Shown here one piece after another: positions 1 to 8,881 of a stretch of DNA of 64,000 bases. A program made the translations under genes and the position numbers. The DNA is from CAYXAA01 sp964462985 (lineage in GTDB: Bacteria; Pseudomonadota; Alphaproteobacteria; Rhizobiales; Stappiaceae), in contig CAYXAA010000023.1 of NCBI GenBank assembly GCA_964462985.1, positions 1 through 64,000 on the forward strand. Direction: 5' to 3'. The notes beneath the pieces are model-generated. The model was not told the origin of the DNA, ran no database searches, and was given only the letters and a program-made list of their open reading frames with translations. Position 1 is the stretch's first letter. The number at the start of each line of letters is the position of its first letter.

Positions 1-427
1 CGCCGCCAATCGGCGCGTCCGGCCAGATCTCGGTGAGCGGAACCAGAACGAATGCGCGTTCGCCCATCCGCGGGTGCGGGATCGTGAGGCCATCCTCGTC
101 GATCGCTAAAGTGCCGTAAATCAGCACATCGATATCGATGACCCGCGGACCCCAGCGAATGTCTCGGACACGTCCCAGGCTGCGCTCAATTTCGAGGCAA
201 CGGTCGAGCAGGGCCCGTGGCGAAAGCGCGGTTTCCACAATGACGCAGGCATTGACGTAATCATCCTGCGGCACTGGCCCCCAGGGCGGTGTGCGGTAAT
301 CGGAGGAGCGGCGGATGATGTTGATCCCATCGACGTCGGCGAGCAGCGCGAGCGCCTCGGCGATCCGGTCGCGGCTGCTGCCGATATTGGAACCAAGACC
401 GAGGGCGGCACGGACGAACCCGGTCAT
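1..427 (-). CDS. folK: 2-amino-4-hydroxy-6-hydroxymethyldihydropteridine pyrophosphokinase, partial (C-terminus off the left edge)
   Basis: FolK transfers pyrophosphate from ATP to 6-hydroxymethyl-7,8-dihydropterin, the step just before dihydropteroate synthase in cytosolic folate synthesis. Reading leftwards from an ATG at 427, the frame stays open to base 1 (142 codons). It begins MTGFVRAALGLGSNIG, with the GLGSNxG signature, then R..TPPWG, the RWGPRVIDIDVL core, and IPHPRMGERAFVLVPL near the visible end. These are the conserved pterin/ATP-binding segments of the family, which is usually about 160-180 residues, so roughly 20-40 residues are missing. The start overlaps the folP stop by 4 bp (ATGA), so the pair is translationally coupled. 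folB, often between folP and folK in rhizobia, is absent here. The identification is secure; only the end is unknown. Confidence 0.93.
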   Translation of the reverse strand, partial: MTGFVRAALGLGSNIGSSRDRIAEALALLADVDGINIIRRSSDYRTPPWGPVPQDDYVNACVIVETALSPRALLDRCLEIERSLGRVRDIRWGPRVIDIDVLIYGTLAIDEDGLTIPHPRMGERAFVLVPLTEIWPDAPIGG

Positions 428-1254
428 CGGACACCCTCGCTGAGCGCCGCTGCGACGATCCGCGCGGCATCGACGTGGGGGCGGACATCATGAGCGCGCA
501 CGATCGCGGCGCCCTTCTGCATGGCAATGACATGGGCGGCGAGCGAGCCGTGGAGCCGATCGTCAGTCTCGACGCCGAGAACGCTGCCAATCATGCGCTT
601 GCGCGAGGCGCCAGCAAGCAGCGGAAGGCGGTGCTTTGCCAGGCTTTCGAAGCGGTTGAGCACCTGGTAGTTCTGGTCGACGGTCTTGCCGAAGCCGAAG
701 CCGGGGTCGAGCACCTGGCGCTCGCGCGGGATGCCGGCCTTGTCGGCAATGGCGATCGATCTCTCGAAGAAACGGTCGATATCGGCGAAGATGTCGATGT
801 CGGGGTCGGCGGCGTAGCGGTTGTGCATCATGATCACGGCGGCACCGGCCTCTGCCACGGCATCAGCCATGCCCGGATCACGCTGCAAGCCCCAGACATC
901 GTTGACGATCACCGCGCCCAGCGCGCAGGCCCTGGCGGCGATATCCGCCTTATAGGTGTCGATCGAAACGGGCACGCCGAGGTCGACGACCGCGGGCAGC
1001 ACGGGCGCGAGCCTAGCCCATTCCTCTTCGATTGACACCGCTGTTGCACCCGGGCGAGTGCTTTCGCCGCCGATATCGATGATATCGGCCCCCTCCGCGA
1101 TCATCCGTTTTGCCTGGGCAATGGCCGCTTCAGGGACGTTGTGCCGGCCGCCGTCGGAAAAGGAATCCGGCGTCACGTTGAGGATGCCCATCACGGCAGG
1201 TCGGGGCAGCGTCAGCGTGCCGAGGTGCAGGGTCGGCAAGGAGAAATGCGTCAC
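424..1254 (-). CDS. folP: dihydropteroate synthase
   Basis: This enzyme condenses dihydropterin pyrophosphate with p-aminobenzoate to form dihydropteroate and is the sulfonamide target. The 276-residue product carries the expected TIM-barrel motifs in order: MGILNVTPDSFSDGG near residue 22, GGESTRPGA near 62, VSIDTYKA near 96, NDVWG near 117, DPGFGFGKT near 183 and GASRKRMIG near 215. Length is normal for the family. It is the first gene of a minus-strand folP-folK unit, with an ATGA overlap into folK. The 250-bp gap to phoD on the other side must hold both divergent promoters. I see nothing unusual in the active-site motifs and no sign of a drug-resistant variant insertion. Confidence 0.96.
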   Translation of the reverse strand: MTHFSLPTLHLGTLTLPRPAVMGILNVTPDSFSDGGRHNVPEAAIAQAKRMIAEGADIIDIGGESTRPGATAVSIEEEWARLAPVLPAVVDLGVPVSIDTYKADIAARACALGAVIVNDVWGLQRDPGMADAVAEAGAAVIMMHNRYAADPDIDIFADIDRFFERSIAIADKAGIPRERQVLDPGFGFGKTVDQNYQVLNRFESLAKHRLPLLAGASRKRMIGSVLGVETDDRLHGSLAAHVIAMQKGAAIVRAHDVRPHVDAARIVAAALSEGVR

Positions 1255-1504
1255 GCGGAGTTTGCCTCACGTCTGTCCGGGAGGGTGGATGGCTGCTCCT
1301 AAAAGCCGGGCGCGGCGTCGTCTCCGTGTCACAGAACCGACAGCCAGCCGTCATCCATGCAACATGCCTCTGTCATCGAACCGCGGCAGATTGCTCTCGC
1401 CCTCCCGAGAGGTTTCACCGATCGTCGGCGGCCGATGGTTTTTCGTAAGTGACCCGCCCGCGGTCGGCAAGGTCAATCTCCGCGCTAGCGACAGGAGCCA
1501 GCAC

Positions 1505-3080
1505 ATGAACATTCGTCTTTCCAGACGGACTTTGCTGAAATCGTCCGCCGCGACCGGCCTCGTGGTCACGTCCGGCCTCGCCATGCCAGGCATCAGCCGG
1601 GCCGCGTCGCGTCCCCTCATCACCCACGGCCTGCAATCTGGTGATGTCGATGCGACGTCGGCGATGGTGTGGGCGCGAACCGACCGTCCCTCGAAAATGT
1701 TCATCGAGGTTGACACGACCGACGCCTTCGAAACGCCACGACGGCTCGCGCCGATCGACGCTCTGCCAGCGAGCGATTTCACTGCAAAGCGACTGCTGGA
1801 AGACCTGCCATCCAATCAGGAGATCTTCTACCGCGTGGTGTTCCAGGATCTTGCCGATATAAACGCGCGCTCGGAACCGATGACGGGTCGCCTGCGCACC
1901 GCTCCCACATCGCGACGCTCGGTGCGATTCACCTGGTCGGGCGATACGGCCGGCCAGGGCTGGGGCATCGACGAGGACCGAGGCGGCATGAAGATCTATG
2001 CTACGATGGCTCGGCACCAACCCGACTTCTTCCTTCATTCCGGCGATACCATCTACGCCGACGGCCCGATCAAGGAGACCGTCGATCTGAAGGACGGAAC
2101 GGTGTGGAAGAACCTCATCACGCCGGAAAAGAGCAAAGTAGCGGAGACGCTCGATGAGTATCGCGGCCAATGGAAGTACAACCTGCTCGACGCGAACCTG
2201 CGCGCCATGAATGCGCAGGTTCCGACGTTCTTTCAGTGGGACGACCACGAAGTTGTCAACAACTGGTCGGCGTCGAAGGACCTGACTGCGGACGACCGCT
2301 ACACCGAGAAAAATGTTGGCGTACTTGCCGCCCGCGCGGGCCGCGCCTTCCACGAGATGACCCCGATTCGCTTCACGCCGGGGGAGCCGGGCCGGATCTA
2401 TCGAAAGGTGGCCTATGGGCCGCTTCTCGACGTATTCTTCCTCGACCTGCGCTCCTATCGCGGCCCAAACGGCGCCTCACTGCAGGAGGAGCTGACGCCG
2501 GAGGCGCGGATTCTGGGCGCCGCGCAGATGACGTGGCTGAAGCGTGAGCTCGCCGCTTCCAGAGCAACCTGGAAAGTCATCGCCTCCGATATGCCGATCG
2601 GCTTGATTGTCTGGGACAACTCCGCCGAGTCCAACGGGGCCGAAGCGATTGCGAACGGCGACCACGGTCCGGCACGCGGCCGTGAGCTTGAAATCGCGAA
2701 CCTGCTGCGTTTCATCGCCATGGCTGACATAGACAACGTGGTCTGGCTGACGGCGGACGTGCACTACACCGCCGCCCACTACTACAATCCGGACAAAGCC
2801 CGGTTCCAGGATTTCAAGCCGTTCTGGGAGTTCGTCTCGGGTCCGCTGCACGCCGGCACCTTCGGGCCGAACAACCTCGACATGACCTTCGGGCCGGAGC
2901 TCAAGTTTGTGAAGGCACCAACGGCCGAGCAGGGCGCCAACCTACCGCCTTCCGAAGGGCTGCAGTTCTTCGGCCTTGTCGATATTGACGGCGACAGCGA
3001 GCAGATGGACCGTTCGGCTGATGGACGTCGCCGATCAGGAACTCTATTCGGTCACGTTGGAGCCGGTGCGCCGCAGCTGA
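1505..3080 (+). CDS. phoD: alkaline phosphatase D family protein, Tat-exported, with an apparent 3' frameshift
   Basis: PhoD-type phosphatases are Ca/Fe-dependent phosphodiesterase/monoesterases that release phosphate outside the cytoplasm. The chosen ATG at 1505 gives an N-terminus with a twin-arginine motif (SRRTLLK) and a hydrophobic stretch ending AxA-like before residue 35, so Tat export to the periplasm is expected. Metal-ligand segments HSGDTIYADG, WDDHEVVNNW and WLTADVHYTAA are present in family order. The frame runs without problem to about base 3007. There the sequence reads ATGGACC where one G fewer would continue with 23 family-like codons and a TGA ending at 3080. Without that correction the frame runs on to 3277, adding about 90 basic low-complexity residues and overlapping the convergent transporter gene. 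I therefore place the intended end at 3080. It is either a sequencing error or a real late frameshift; catalytic residues lie upstream. Confidence 0.85.
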
Positions 3081-3155
3081 CTTGCGGGCACCGCCAGAGG
3101 GAGCGGGCGACCCGTCGTCCGCTTCCGCAAGCACCCAGAGCACCCTGTCATCAGG

Positions 3156-4367
3156 CTATTCGCCCGGTTCGCGCGCGACCGGCGGTGTCGCCGGCTCAGG
3201 CAAAAGGAAAACGACCGTCGCAATCGCGCCCATCGCCGGTACGACGAAGGCAAGGGCAGCGACCGGATCACCGATAAGCACGGCGGCGAAACTGCCGATA
3301 AGGCCGCCGCCCATCTGAAAGAATCCCATCAACGCCGAGGCGGCGCCGGCGAATTCGGGAAAGGGATGCAGCGCCCGTGTCGAGGCCGAGGGCAGGATGA
3401 TGGCGATGGCGAATGCGAACAAGCCGATCGGCCCCATGATGTCGATCAAACCTGGCTCGGGCGCCTGAGCGCGCAGCGCCATCAGCAAGCAGGCGAACAC
3501 CACCAGCGCCATGCCAGCCGGAACGATACGGTCAGCATCGAAGCGAACGAGCAGGTGACGGGTGACGATCGACCCGAGAAAGAACGATCCCGACTGAATC
3601 ATCATCGAATAGCCGAACTGCGATGGTGACAGACCAACGCGCTCGATCAGGACGAAAGGCAGAACTGTGGCGAGCGTATAGAGACAGCCCAGCGTCATGC
3701 CGAGCATGATCGACGGCCGCATGAAACGCGGCTCGCGCAGCAACTTGAGGTAGGAGCCGGCGATCCGCCGTGGCCCCAGGTGCGCCCGGTCGCGATTGAG
3801 GTTCGTCTCGTGCATGAAGAACAGGGCCAGAAGGCCGACGGCGACTCCATACAGCACCATGATGATGAAGATTGCGCGCCAGCCAAGGGTTTCGAGCACG
3901 AGCCCGCCAATCATCGGTGAGAATGCAGGCGCAACGGCGAGCATCAGGCCGATCATGTTCATGATGCGGGCCGATACCTGACCGGTGAACTGGTCTCGGA
4001 CGATAGCGCGAGAGATGGCGACGCCGGCGGAGGCGCCCACGCCCTGCAGCAGTCGGCCTGTCAACATGGTGTCGACGCTGGTCGAGACCATGGCGACCAC
4101 GCTGCCGACCAGATAAAGCACGGTGAAGCCAAGCGTCACGCTGCGACGGCCGAGGGCGTCCGATAGCGGTCCGCACAGAAGCTGCGCCAGAGTGAAGCCG
4201 GCAAAATAGATGGTGAGCGTCAGCTTCACCGTCGCGATATCGGTTTTGAACACCGAAACCAGTTCGGGCATCGCCGGAGTGTAAAGCGCAAGCGAAACCG
4301 GACCGAGCGCGACCAGGATTGCGCCAACGACGGCGGTTTTTCGCTCGCTCATCACGGGAGCGCTCAT
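3156..4367 (-). CDS. Bcr/CflA family multidrug efflux MFS transporter
   Basis: The 403-residue protein is an inner-membrane proton-driven exporter with about 12 hydrophobic segments. The loop after TM2 reads GPLSDALGRRSV, the MFS motif A form typical of the Bcr/CflA (DHA1) drug-efflux subfamily, and TM4 has GRLLQGVGASAG. It directly follows a MarR-family gene with a 4-bp ATGA overlap, which is the usual local-repressor plus pump arrangement. A second Met (MSERK) lies six codons in and could be the true start. The substrate cannot be read from sequence; bicyclomycin, chloramphenicol or fluoroquinolone export are family precedents only. The 3' end lies 75 bp from the corrected phoD stop, facing it. 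Confidence 0.88.
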   Translation of the reverse strand: MSAPVMSERKTAVVGAILVALGPVSLALYTPAMPELVSVFKTDIATVKLTLTIYFAGFTLAQLLCGPLSDALGRRSVTLGFTVLYLVGSVVAMVSTSVDTMLTGRLLQGVGASAGVAISRAIVRDQFTGQVSARIMNMIGLMLAVAPAFSPMIGGLVLETLGWRAIFIIMVLYGVAVGLLALFFMHETNLNRDRAHLGPRRIAGSYLKLLREPRFMRPSIMLGMTLGCLYTLATVLPFVLIERVGLSPSQFGYSMMIQSGSFFLGSIVTRHLLVRFDADRIVPAGMALVVFACLLMALRAQAPEPGLIDIMGPIGLFAFAIAIILPSASTRALHPFPEFAGAASALMGFFQMGGGLIGSFAAVLIGDPVAALAFVVPAMGAIATVVFLLPEPATPPVAREPGE

Positions 4368-4852
4368 TCAGCAAGCTCCTCTGCGGCACGCGCACCCGTC
4401 GTGCTACCGGACAGCCGGTCCCGCATGCGCAACAGCGCACCCCGAAGTCGCGCGATTTCCGCCTCGTCCAGCCCCTCGGTCGCCTCAGCCCGGATCCGGC
4501 CCGCGATGATGCGAATGCGCTCAATGGTCGTCTCGGCCTTCTTCGTGACCACGATGAGCTTGCAGCGCCTGTCGTTCGGGTCTGGCAAACGCTCGATCAA
4601 TCCCTCCCCCTCAAGCGCATCAAGGTAGCCGACGAGGGTCATCGGCTCGACCGTCATGCGCTCGGCGAGATCTTTCTGACGCAGGCCGCGATAGACGGCA
4701 GCGTAGGCAAGAACGCGGGCTGCGCCGGCGGTGATCCCCAGGCCGGCATCATTGAGCTCTATCTCAAGGCGCCGTCGGAAGAGGCGGTGGACGTCGGCGA
4801 TCAGGAAGCCAACGGTTTCGGTCCATGTGGCAGGCATTGGATATCCATTCAT
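4364..4852 (-). CDS. MarR family transcriptional regulator
   Basis: This 162-residue winged-helix repressor has the MarR layout: an N-terminal dimerisation helix (TETVGFLIADVHRLFR), the HTH around residues 55-80 (LRQKDLAERM...), the wing DPNDRRCKL near residue 95, and C-terminal helices. It opens a two-gene unit with the downstream efflux transporter, with an ATGA overlap. The start used is the ATG at 4852. A second ATG five codons later (MPATW) is also possible, because the first start codon lies inside a palindrome (see 4851-4865). The likely role is autorepression and repression of the pump, relieved by a small phenolic or drug ligand; the ligand is not inferable. Confidence 0.88.
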   Translation of the reverse strand: MNGYPMPATWTETVGFLIADVHRLFRRRLEIELNDAGLGITAGAARVLAYAAVYRGLRQKDLAERMTVEPMTLVGYLDALEGEGLIERLPDPNDRRCKLIVVTKKAETTIERIRIIAGRIRAEATEGLDEAEIARLRGALLRMRDRLSGSTTGARAAEELAE

Positions 4853-4865
4853 AAGGTTGCCTTAT
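4851..4865. promoter_or_regulatory. palindromic operator overlapping the marR start codon
   Basis: The sequence ATAAGG-TTG-CCTTAT is a perfect inverted repeat (6-bp arms, 3-bp spacer). On the minus strand it ends on the first two bases of the upstream-most marR ATG, with TTATAA next to it as a possible -10. Autoregulated MarR proteins commonly bind palindromes at this position. Direct evidence is the symmetry and location only. Confidence 0.6.
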
Positions 4866-5090
4866 AATCAGAGTTACCCTTCCATTCGCAAGCCCTTTAT
4901 CAGACGGGGTGCCCTGCAGTTGTCGCATGGCGCGCGCCTCGCGATTGCCATAGCCCGCGCAAACCCGGTTCAAATTGCGCGGGAAATGAGCTAGAAGGCC
5001 GCATCTCAAGCAAAGGACCACCCCAGGCGAAGTCGTGCGGCGTTCCTCATCTACGCGCACGCCCATCCGTCGTGGGGCAACGGAGCATTC

Positions 5091-6911
5091 ATGGACCTCC
5101 GCAATATCGCGATCATTGCCCACGTCGATCATGGCAAGACCACCCTCATCGACGTGCTCCTGAAACAGTCCGGCTCCTTCCGCGAGAATCAACGCACGGA
5201 AGAGCGGATGATGGATTCAAACGACCTGGAGCGGGAGCGCGGCATCACCATCCTGGCCAAGGTCACGTCGCTCGACTGGCAGGGTACGCGGATCAACATC
5301 GTCGACACGCCGGGTCACGCCGACTTCGGCGGCGAAGTTGAGCGCATCCTGCACATGGTTGACGGCGTGGTGCTCCTGGTCGACGCCGCCGAAGGGCCGA
5401 TGCCGCAAACCAAGTTCGTGCTCGGCAAGGCGCTAAAGATCGGCCTCAAGCCGATCGTCGCCATTAACAAGATCGACAAGCCCGAGCAGCGGGCCGACGC
5501 CGTGCTCGACGAAGTGTTCGATTTGTTCGCAGCGCTCGATGCCGACGAGGAACAACTCGACTTTCCCGTGCTCTACGGTTCGGCCAAGCAGGGCTGGATG
5601 GCGCTCGATCCGGACGGCCCGAAGGACAGTATGGCACCGCTGTTCGACATGATCCTGAAACGAGTCGCCGCGCCTGCGGCCGAACCGGGCTCATTCCGGA
5701 TGCTGGCGACCACAATACAGGCCAACCCGTTTCTCGGCCGCATTCTGACCGGGCGTATCGTCTCGGGCACCGCGGTACCGAACATGGCGGTAAAGGCGCT
5801 GTCGCGCGATGGCACCGTGGTCGAGACCGGCCGTATCTCCAAGGTTCTGGCATTCCGCGGCCTGGATCGCGTGCCGGTGGAGAAGGCCGAGGCCGGAGAC
5901 ATCGTTTCGATTGCCGGCCTCTCGGAGGCGACGGTATCGGATACGATCTGCGCTCCCGACGTCACCGAGCCACTGTCGGCGCAGCCGATCGACCCGCCGA
6001 CGCTGTCCATGACCTTCTTCGTCAACGACGGCCCGCTCGCCGGCACCGAAGGCGACAAGGTGCAGTCGCGTGTCATTCGAAAGCGCCTGCTCGACGAGGC
6101 AGAAGGCAATGTCGCGCTCAAGGTCGAGGACACGGACCAGGCCGACGCGTTTGTGGTCTCCGGTCGCGGCGAACTGCAGCTTGCGATCCTGATCGAGAAC
6201 ATGCGGCGCGAGGGCTTCGAGCTCTGCGTCGGCCGGCCGCGCGTGGTGTTCCGGACTGGAGAGAACGGCGAGCGTCTTGAGCCGATCGAAGAGGTCATCA
6301 TCGACGTCGACGAGGAGCATTCTGGTATCGTCGTGCAGAAGCTGTCGGAACGCCGCGCCGAACTCCTGGAGATGCGACCGTCTGGCGGAGGGCGCACTCG
6401 CCTTGTTTTCCACGCCCCGACCCGTGGCCTGATCGGCTATCAGTCGGAACTTCTGTCCGACACACGTGGCACAGCGATCTTCAATCGCCTGTTCCATGCC
6501 TACATGCCCTACAAGGGCGAGATTCCGGGCCGGCACACTGGCGTCCTCATCTCGAACGGCGACGGGGAGGCAGTGGCATATGCCCTGTGGAACCTGGAGG
6601 ACCGCGGGCCGATGCTGATCGACCCGGGCGTCAAGGTTTACCGCGGCATGATCATCGGCGAGCATACCCGCGGCAACGATCTTGAGGTCAACGTCCTGAA
6701 AGGCAAGCAGCTCACCAACGTGCGGGCCGCCGGCAAGGACGAGGCGGTCAAGCTGACGACTCCGATCCGGCTCTCGCTCGAGGCAGCGCTTAGCTACATC
6801 GCCGATGACGAAATGGTTGAGGTCACGCCCAAATCGATTCGCCTCCGCAAAACGCTGCTCGATCCGAACGACCGCAAGAAAGCCGAGCGCGCGATGGCAA
6901 AGAGCGCCTGA
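5091..6911 (+). CDS. typA: ribosome-associated GTPase TypA/BipA
   Basis: TypA is a translational GTPase related to EF-G and LepA that binds the 70S/30S ribosome and supports growth under cold, stress or assembly defects. The 606-residue protein has G1 AHVDHGKTT (residues 9-17), the switch I region ERGITI, G3 DTPGHADFG, G4 NKIDKP and G5 GSAKQG. EF-G-like domains II, III and V follow, and the TypA-specific C-terminal domain occupies about the last 200 residues (GYQSELLSDTRGTAIFN, GEHTRGNDLEVN). Length is standard. It is a single-gene unit; the 238-bp upstream gap is shared with marR. Identification is certain. Confidence 0.97.
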   Translation: MDLRNIAIIAHVDHGKTTLIDVLLKQSGSFRENQRTEERMMDSNDLERERGITILAKVTSLDWQGTRINIVDTPGHADFGGEVERILHMVDGVVLLVDAAEGPMPQTKFVLGKALKIGLKPIVAINKIDKPEQRADAVLDEVFDLFAALDADEEQLDFPVLYGSAKQGWMALDPDGPKDSMAPLFDMILKRVAAPAAEPGSFRMLATTIQANPFLGRILTGRIVSGTAVPNMAVKALSRDGTVVETGRISKVLAFRGLDRVPVEKAEAGDIVSIAGLSEATVSDTICAPDVTEPLSAQPIDPPTLSMTFFVNDGPLAGTEGDKVQSRVIRKRLLDEAEGNVALKVEDTDQADAFVVSGRGELQLAILIENMRREGFELCVGRPRVVFRTGENGERLEPIEEVIIDVDEEHSGIVVQKLSERRAELLEMRPSGGGRTRLVFHAPTRGLIGYQSELLSDTRGTAIFNRLFHAYMPYKGEIPGRHTGVLISNGDGEAVAYALWNLEDRGPMLIDPGVKVYRGMIIGEHTRGNDLEVNVLKGKQLTNVRAAGKDEAVKLTTPIRLSLEAALSYIADDEMVEVTPKSIRLRKTLLDPNDRKKAERAMAKSA

Positions 6912-7121
6912 CGCTCGCTCGGATTGGCGGCGGCCTCTCTTCGGCTGCCGCGAACCTGTCTGCGCGACGCCGGCTCCTGATGACCGGGAAATGCGGCGAT
7001 GAAGAGCGGCATTCCGCGCTCGCGACTGCCGCCACGACGCGCGTTTCGATCCCGCATCTTTGTCTGGCGGCCCGGAGACCCTATCTTAGAGACTGAACAC
7101 AATTGCATCAGGGTCCGGCAT

Positions 7122-7496
7122 ATGATCAACCGCGCCTTCGACGAGCTCGGCTTCGATCCGGAATTCCTCGGACCGGAGGACAAGCAGCGCGCCACCGTGC
7201 GGCAGCGCATCTTTAAGGTCGCGCAACGCGCCGCTCGCCAGATCCCCTTCATGGAGGAGGTGATCGCGGGCTACTACTGCGCGCTGGATCCGGCAACACC
7301 GGCCAAGGTACGCGGCACCCTCCTTGCAGCGCTCGCCTATTTCGTGCTGCCGTTCGACGCGGTTCCGGACTTCATTCTTGGCCTCGGCTTCGGCGACGAC
7401 GCCACCGTCCTCCTTGCCGCCTTGGCCCTGGTGCGCAGCCATGTCCGTGACGAGCACATCCGGGCGGCGAAAGAAGCGCTGAGGGACAAGGACTGA
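7122..7496 (+). CDS. DUF1232 (YkvA) family membrane protein
   Basis: The ATG at 7122 gives 124 residues; the longer upstream reading is arginine-rich and looks non-coding. The core PATPAKVRGTLLAALAYFVLPFDAVPDFILGLGFGDDATVL matches the DUF1232 pattern, in which a hydrophobic segment is followed by P.D..PD and a Gly/Asp-rich turn. One or two membrane segments are expected. The family is widespread, of unknown molecular function, and often monocistronic, as here. The N-terminal 50 residues are acidic and helical. Nothing around it suggests a partner; typA ends 210 bp upstream. Confidence 0.85.
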   Translation: MINRAFDELGFDPEFLGPEDKQRATVRQRIFKVAQRAARQIPFMEEVIAGYYCALDPATPAKVRGTLLAALAYFVLPFDAVPDFILGLGFGDDATVLLAALALVRSHVRDEHIRAAKEALRDKD

Positions 7497-7559
7497 CGTC
7501 CGCAGGGTGCAGAACTCCGGCTCTCAGCACCGGGGCGACAGACAGCTGCACCGACCGTG

Positions 7560-8165
7560 CTAAGTCGCCTCGGGTTGTGGTCCGTAGCTTTTCAGAATCA
7601 TCGCGACCGCCCCCTTGGCAATCGCCGTCATCTCGTCGCGCGACACCGGTACACCCGAGAAAAGCCGCGGATAGAAGGCCTGCGCCTTGATCAGTCCGAG
7701 GAATTCGCCGGCAGCAAGCTTCGGATCCGGGCAGACGAGTGCGCCATCGGTCTGCGCCGCGGCGAAAAAATCCGCAAAAGCCTTAGCTTTGGTCATGCGT
7801 CCTTCCATCTCGGCCGCAAATTCGGGGTTGCGGATCGTCTCGCTCATGATCAGGCGAGCCAGCGCCATGAAATGCGGATCCGTCAGCAATGCACCTTCGG
7901 CCCAGGCGGCACCTAGGAGTTGCTCGTCGATCGGCGCCCCGGGAACGTAAGAGATGACAAGGGCTTCGTTAATCCGATCGGCCAGCGAATGGATCATTGC
8001 ACGGAATAGCGTCTCCTTGCTGTCGAAGCGCGTGTAGACCGTTCGCTTCGAAACGCCAGCCCGCTCGGATATGCGGTCCATACTGGCGCCGGAAAACCCA
8101 TGCTCTTGGAACTCCGCGATGGCCGCATCGAGGATTTGCATCTTCTTCTTGTCGAGCAGCGCCAT
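7560..8165 (-). CDS. TetR/AcrR family transcriptional regulator
   Basis: The 201-residue repressor starts at the ATG at 8165, preceded by a purine-rich GAGAGAGAT ribosome site. Residues 5-50 form the TetR DNA-binding domain (ILDAAIAEFQEHGFSGASM, then RAGVSKRTVYTRFDSKETLF). The C-terminal part is the helical ligand/dimer domain with the form of TetR_C members (GEFLGLIKAQAFYPRLF). It is divergent from the molybdenum hydroxylase genes across a 251-bp gap that holds a perfect operator (8216-8235). The simplest reading is that it represses itself and that operon, responding to the hydroxylase substrate, which is unknown. Confidence 0.9.
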   Translation of the reverse strand: MALLDKKKMQILDAAIAEFQEHGFSGASMDRISERAGVSKRTVYTRFDSKETLFRAMIHSLADRINEALVISYVPGAPIDEQLLGAAWAEGALLTDPHFMALARLIMSETIRNPEFAAEMEGRMTKAKAFADFFAAAQTDGALVCPDPKLAAGEFLGLIKAQAFYPRLFSGVPVSRDEMTAIAKGAVAMILKSYGPQPEAT

Positions 8166-8215
8166 ATCTCTCTCTTCTGGGTGACCACGCCGCCAGGTCA
8201 CTATCACCAAAAAAT

Positions 8216-8235
8216 TGTAAACGGACCAGTTTACA
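8216..8235. promoter_or_regulatory. TetR-type operator in the divergent tetR / molybdenum hydroxylase promoter
   Basis: TGTAAAC-GGACCA-GTTTACA is a perfect inverted repeat with 7-bp arms and a 6-bp spacer, a shape common for TetR/AcrR dimers. It lies 51 bp before the tetR start and 182 bp before the hydroxylase start. A further half-site, GTTTACG, occurs at 8269-8275 on the hydroxylase side. Confidence 0.7.
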
Positions 8236-8416
8236 TATCAGTTTCGGTCCCTAAAATTGCACTGTGCAGTTTACGTACCTCGGGCGACCCCTTCGATAAG
8301 GAGGCTGGCCGCTCCAGGGCCTTGCTGCCGATCAACAATTCGGCCTTCTAGCGCTTCCAGCCGAAGGCCTGTTGATCGAGCGCCAGCCTATACGGGCCAT
8401 CGGAGGCAAGCAAAAC

Positions 8417-8878
8417 ATGCAGGTTAATCTCACAATTAACGGCGTTGCCCACACAGTCGACGCCGAGCCGGGGACACCTTTGCTTTGGGTGCTCCGCGAC
8501 GAGCTCAACATGACGGGAACGAAATTCGGCTGCGGCATTGCCATGTGCGGGGCCTGTACCGTTCATCTCGACGGCCAGCCGACCCGATCCTGCCAGACTT
8601 TCATCGAGGATCTGGAGGGCGCGTCGATTACCACGATCGAGGGGCTCGACGGCAAGGCGGCCGAGGCCGTCCGCGCAGCGTGGACCAAGCTCGACGTGCC
8701 GCAATGCGGCTACTGCCAGTCGGGCCAGATCATGGCCGCGGCCGCGCTACTGACCGAGACTCCGAAGCCGACGGACGAGGACATCGACGCAGCCATGGAC
8801 GGCAACGTCTGTCGCTGCGCCACCTATGCCCGCATCCGCGCGGCGATCCACCTCGCCGCTGAGACGATGGAGGGCTGA
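8417..8878 (+). CDS. (2Fe-2S)-binding subunit of a xanthine dehydrogenase-family molybdenum hydroxylase (IorA-like)
   Basis: This 153-residue small subunit carries electrons from the molybdenum site to an external acceptor. The ATG at 8417 follows a CGGAGG ribosome site. It has two [2Fe-2S] clusters: the plant-ferredoxin-type set CGIAMCGACTVHLDG with the later Cys of RSCQTF, and the helical domain set CGYCQSGQ and CRCATYARI. The two-subunit layout without an FAD subunit, plus the close relation of its partner to IorB, points to the isoquinoline 1-oxidoreductase / periplasmic aldehyde oxidoreductase group. It lacks its own signal peptide, as usual in this family where it is carried across the membrane with the Tat-targeted large subunit. 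Four bases separate it from the large-subunit gene. Confidence 0.92.
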   Translation: MQVNLTINGVAHTVDAEPGTPLLWVLRDELNMTGTKFGCGIAMCGACTVHLDGQPTRSCQTFIEDLEGASITTIEGLDGKAAEAVRAAWTKLDVPQCGYCQSGQIMAAAALLTETPKPTDEDIDAAMDGNVCRCATYARIRAAIHLAAETMEG

Positions 8879-8881
8879 GCC

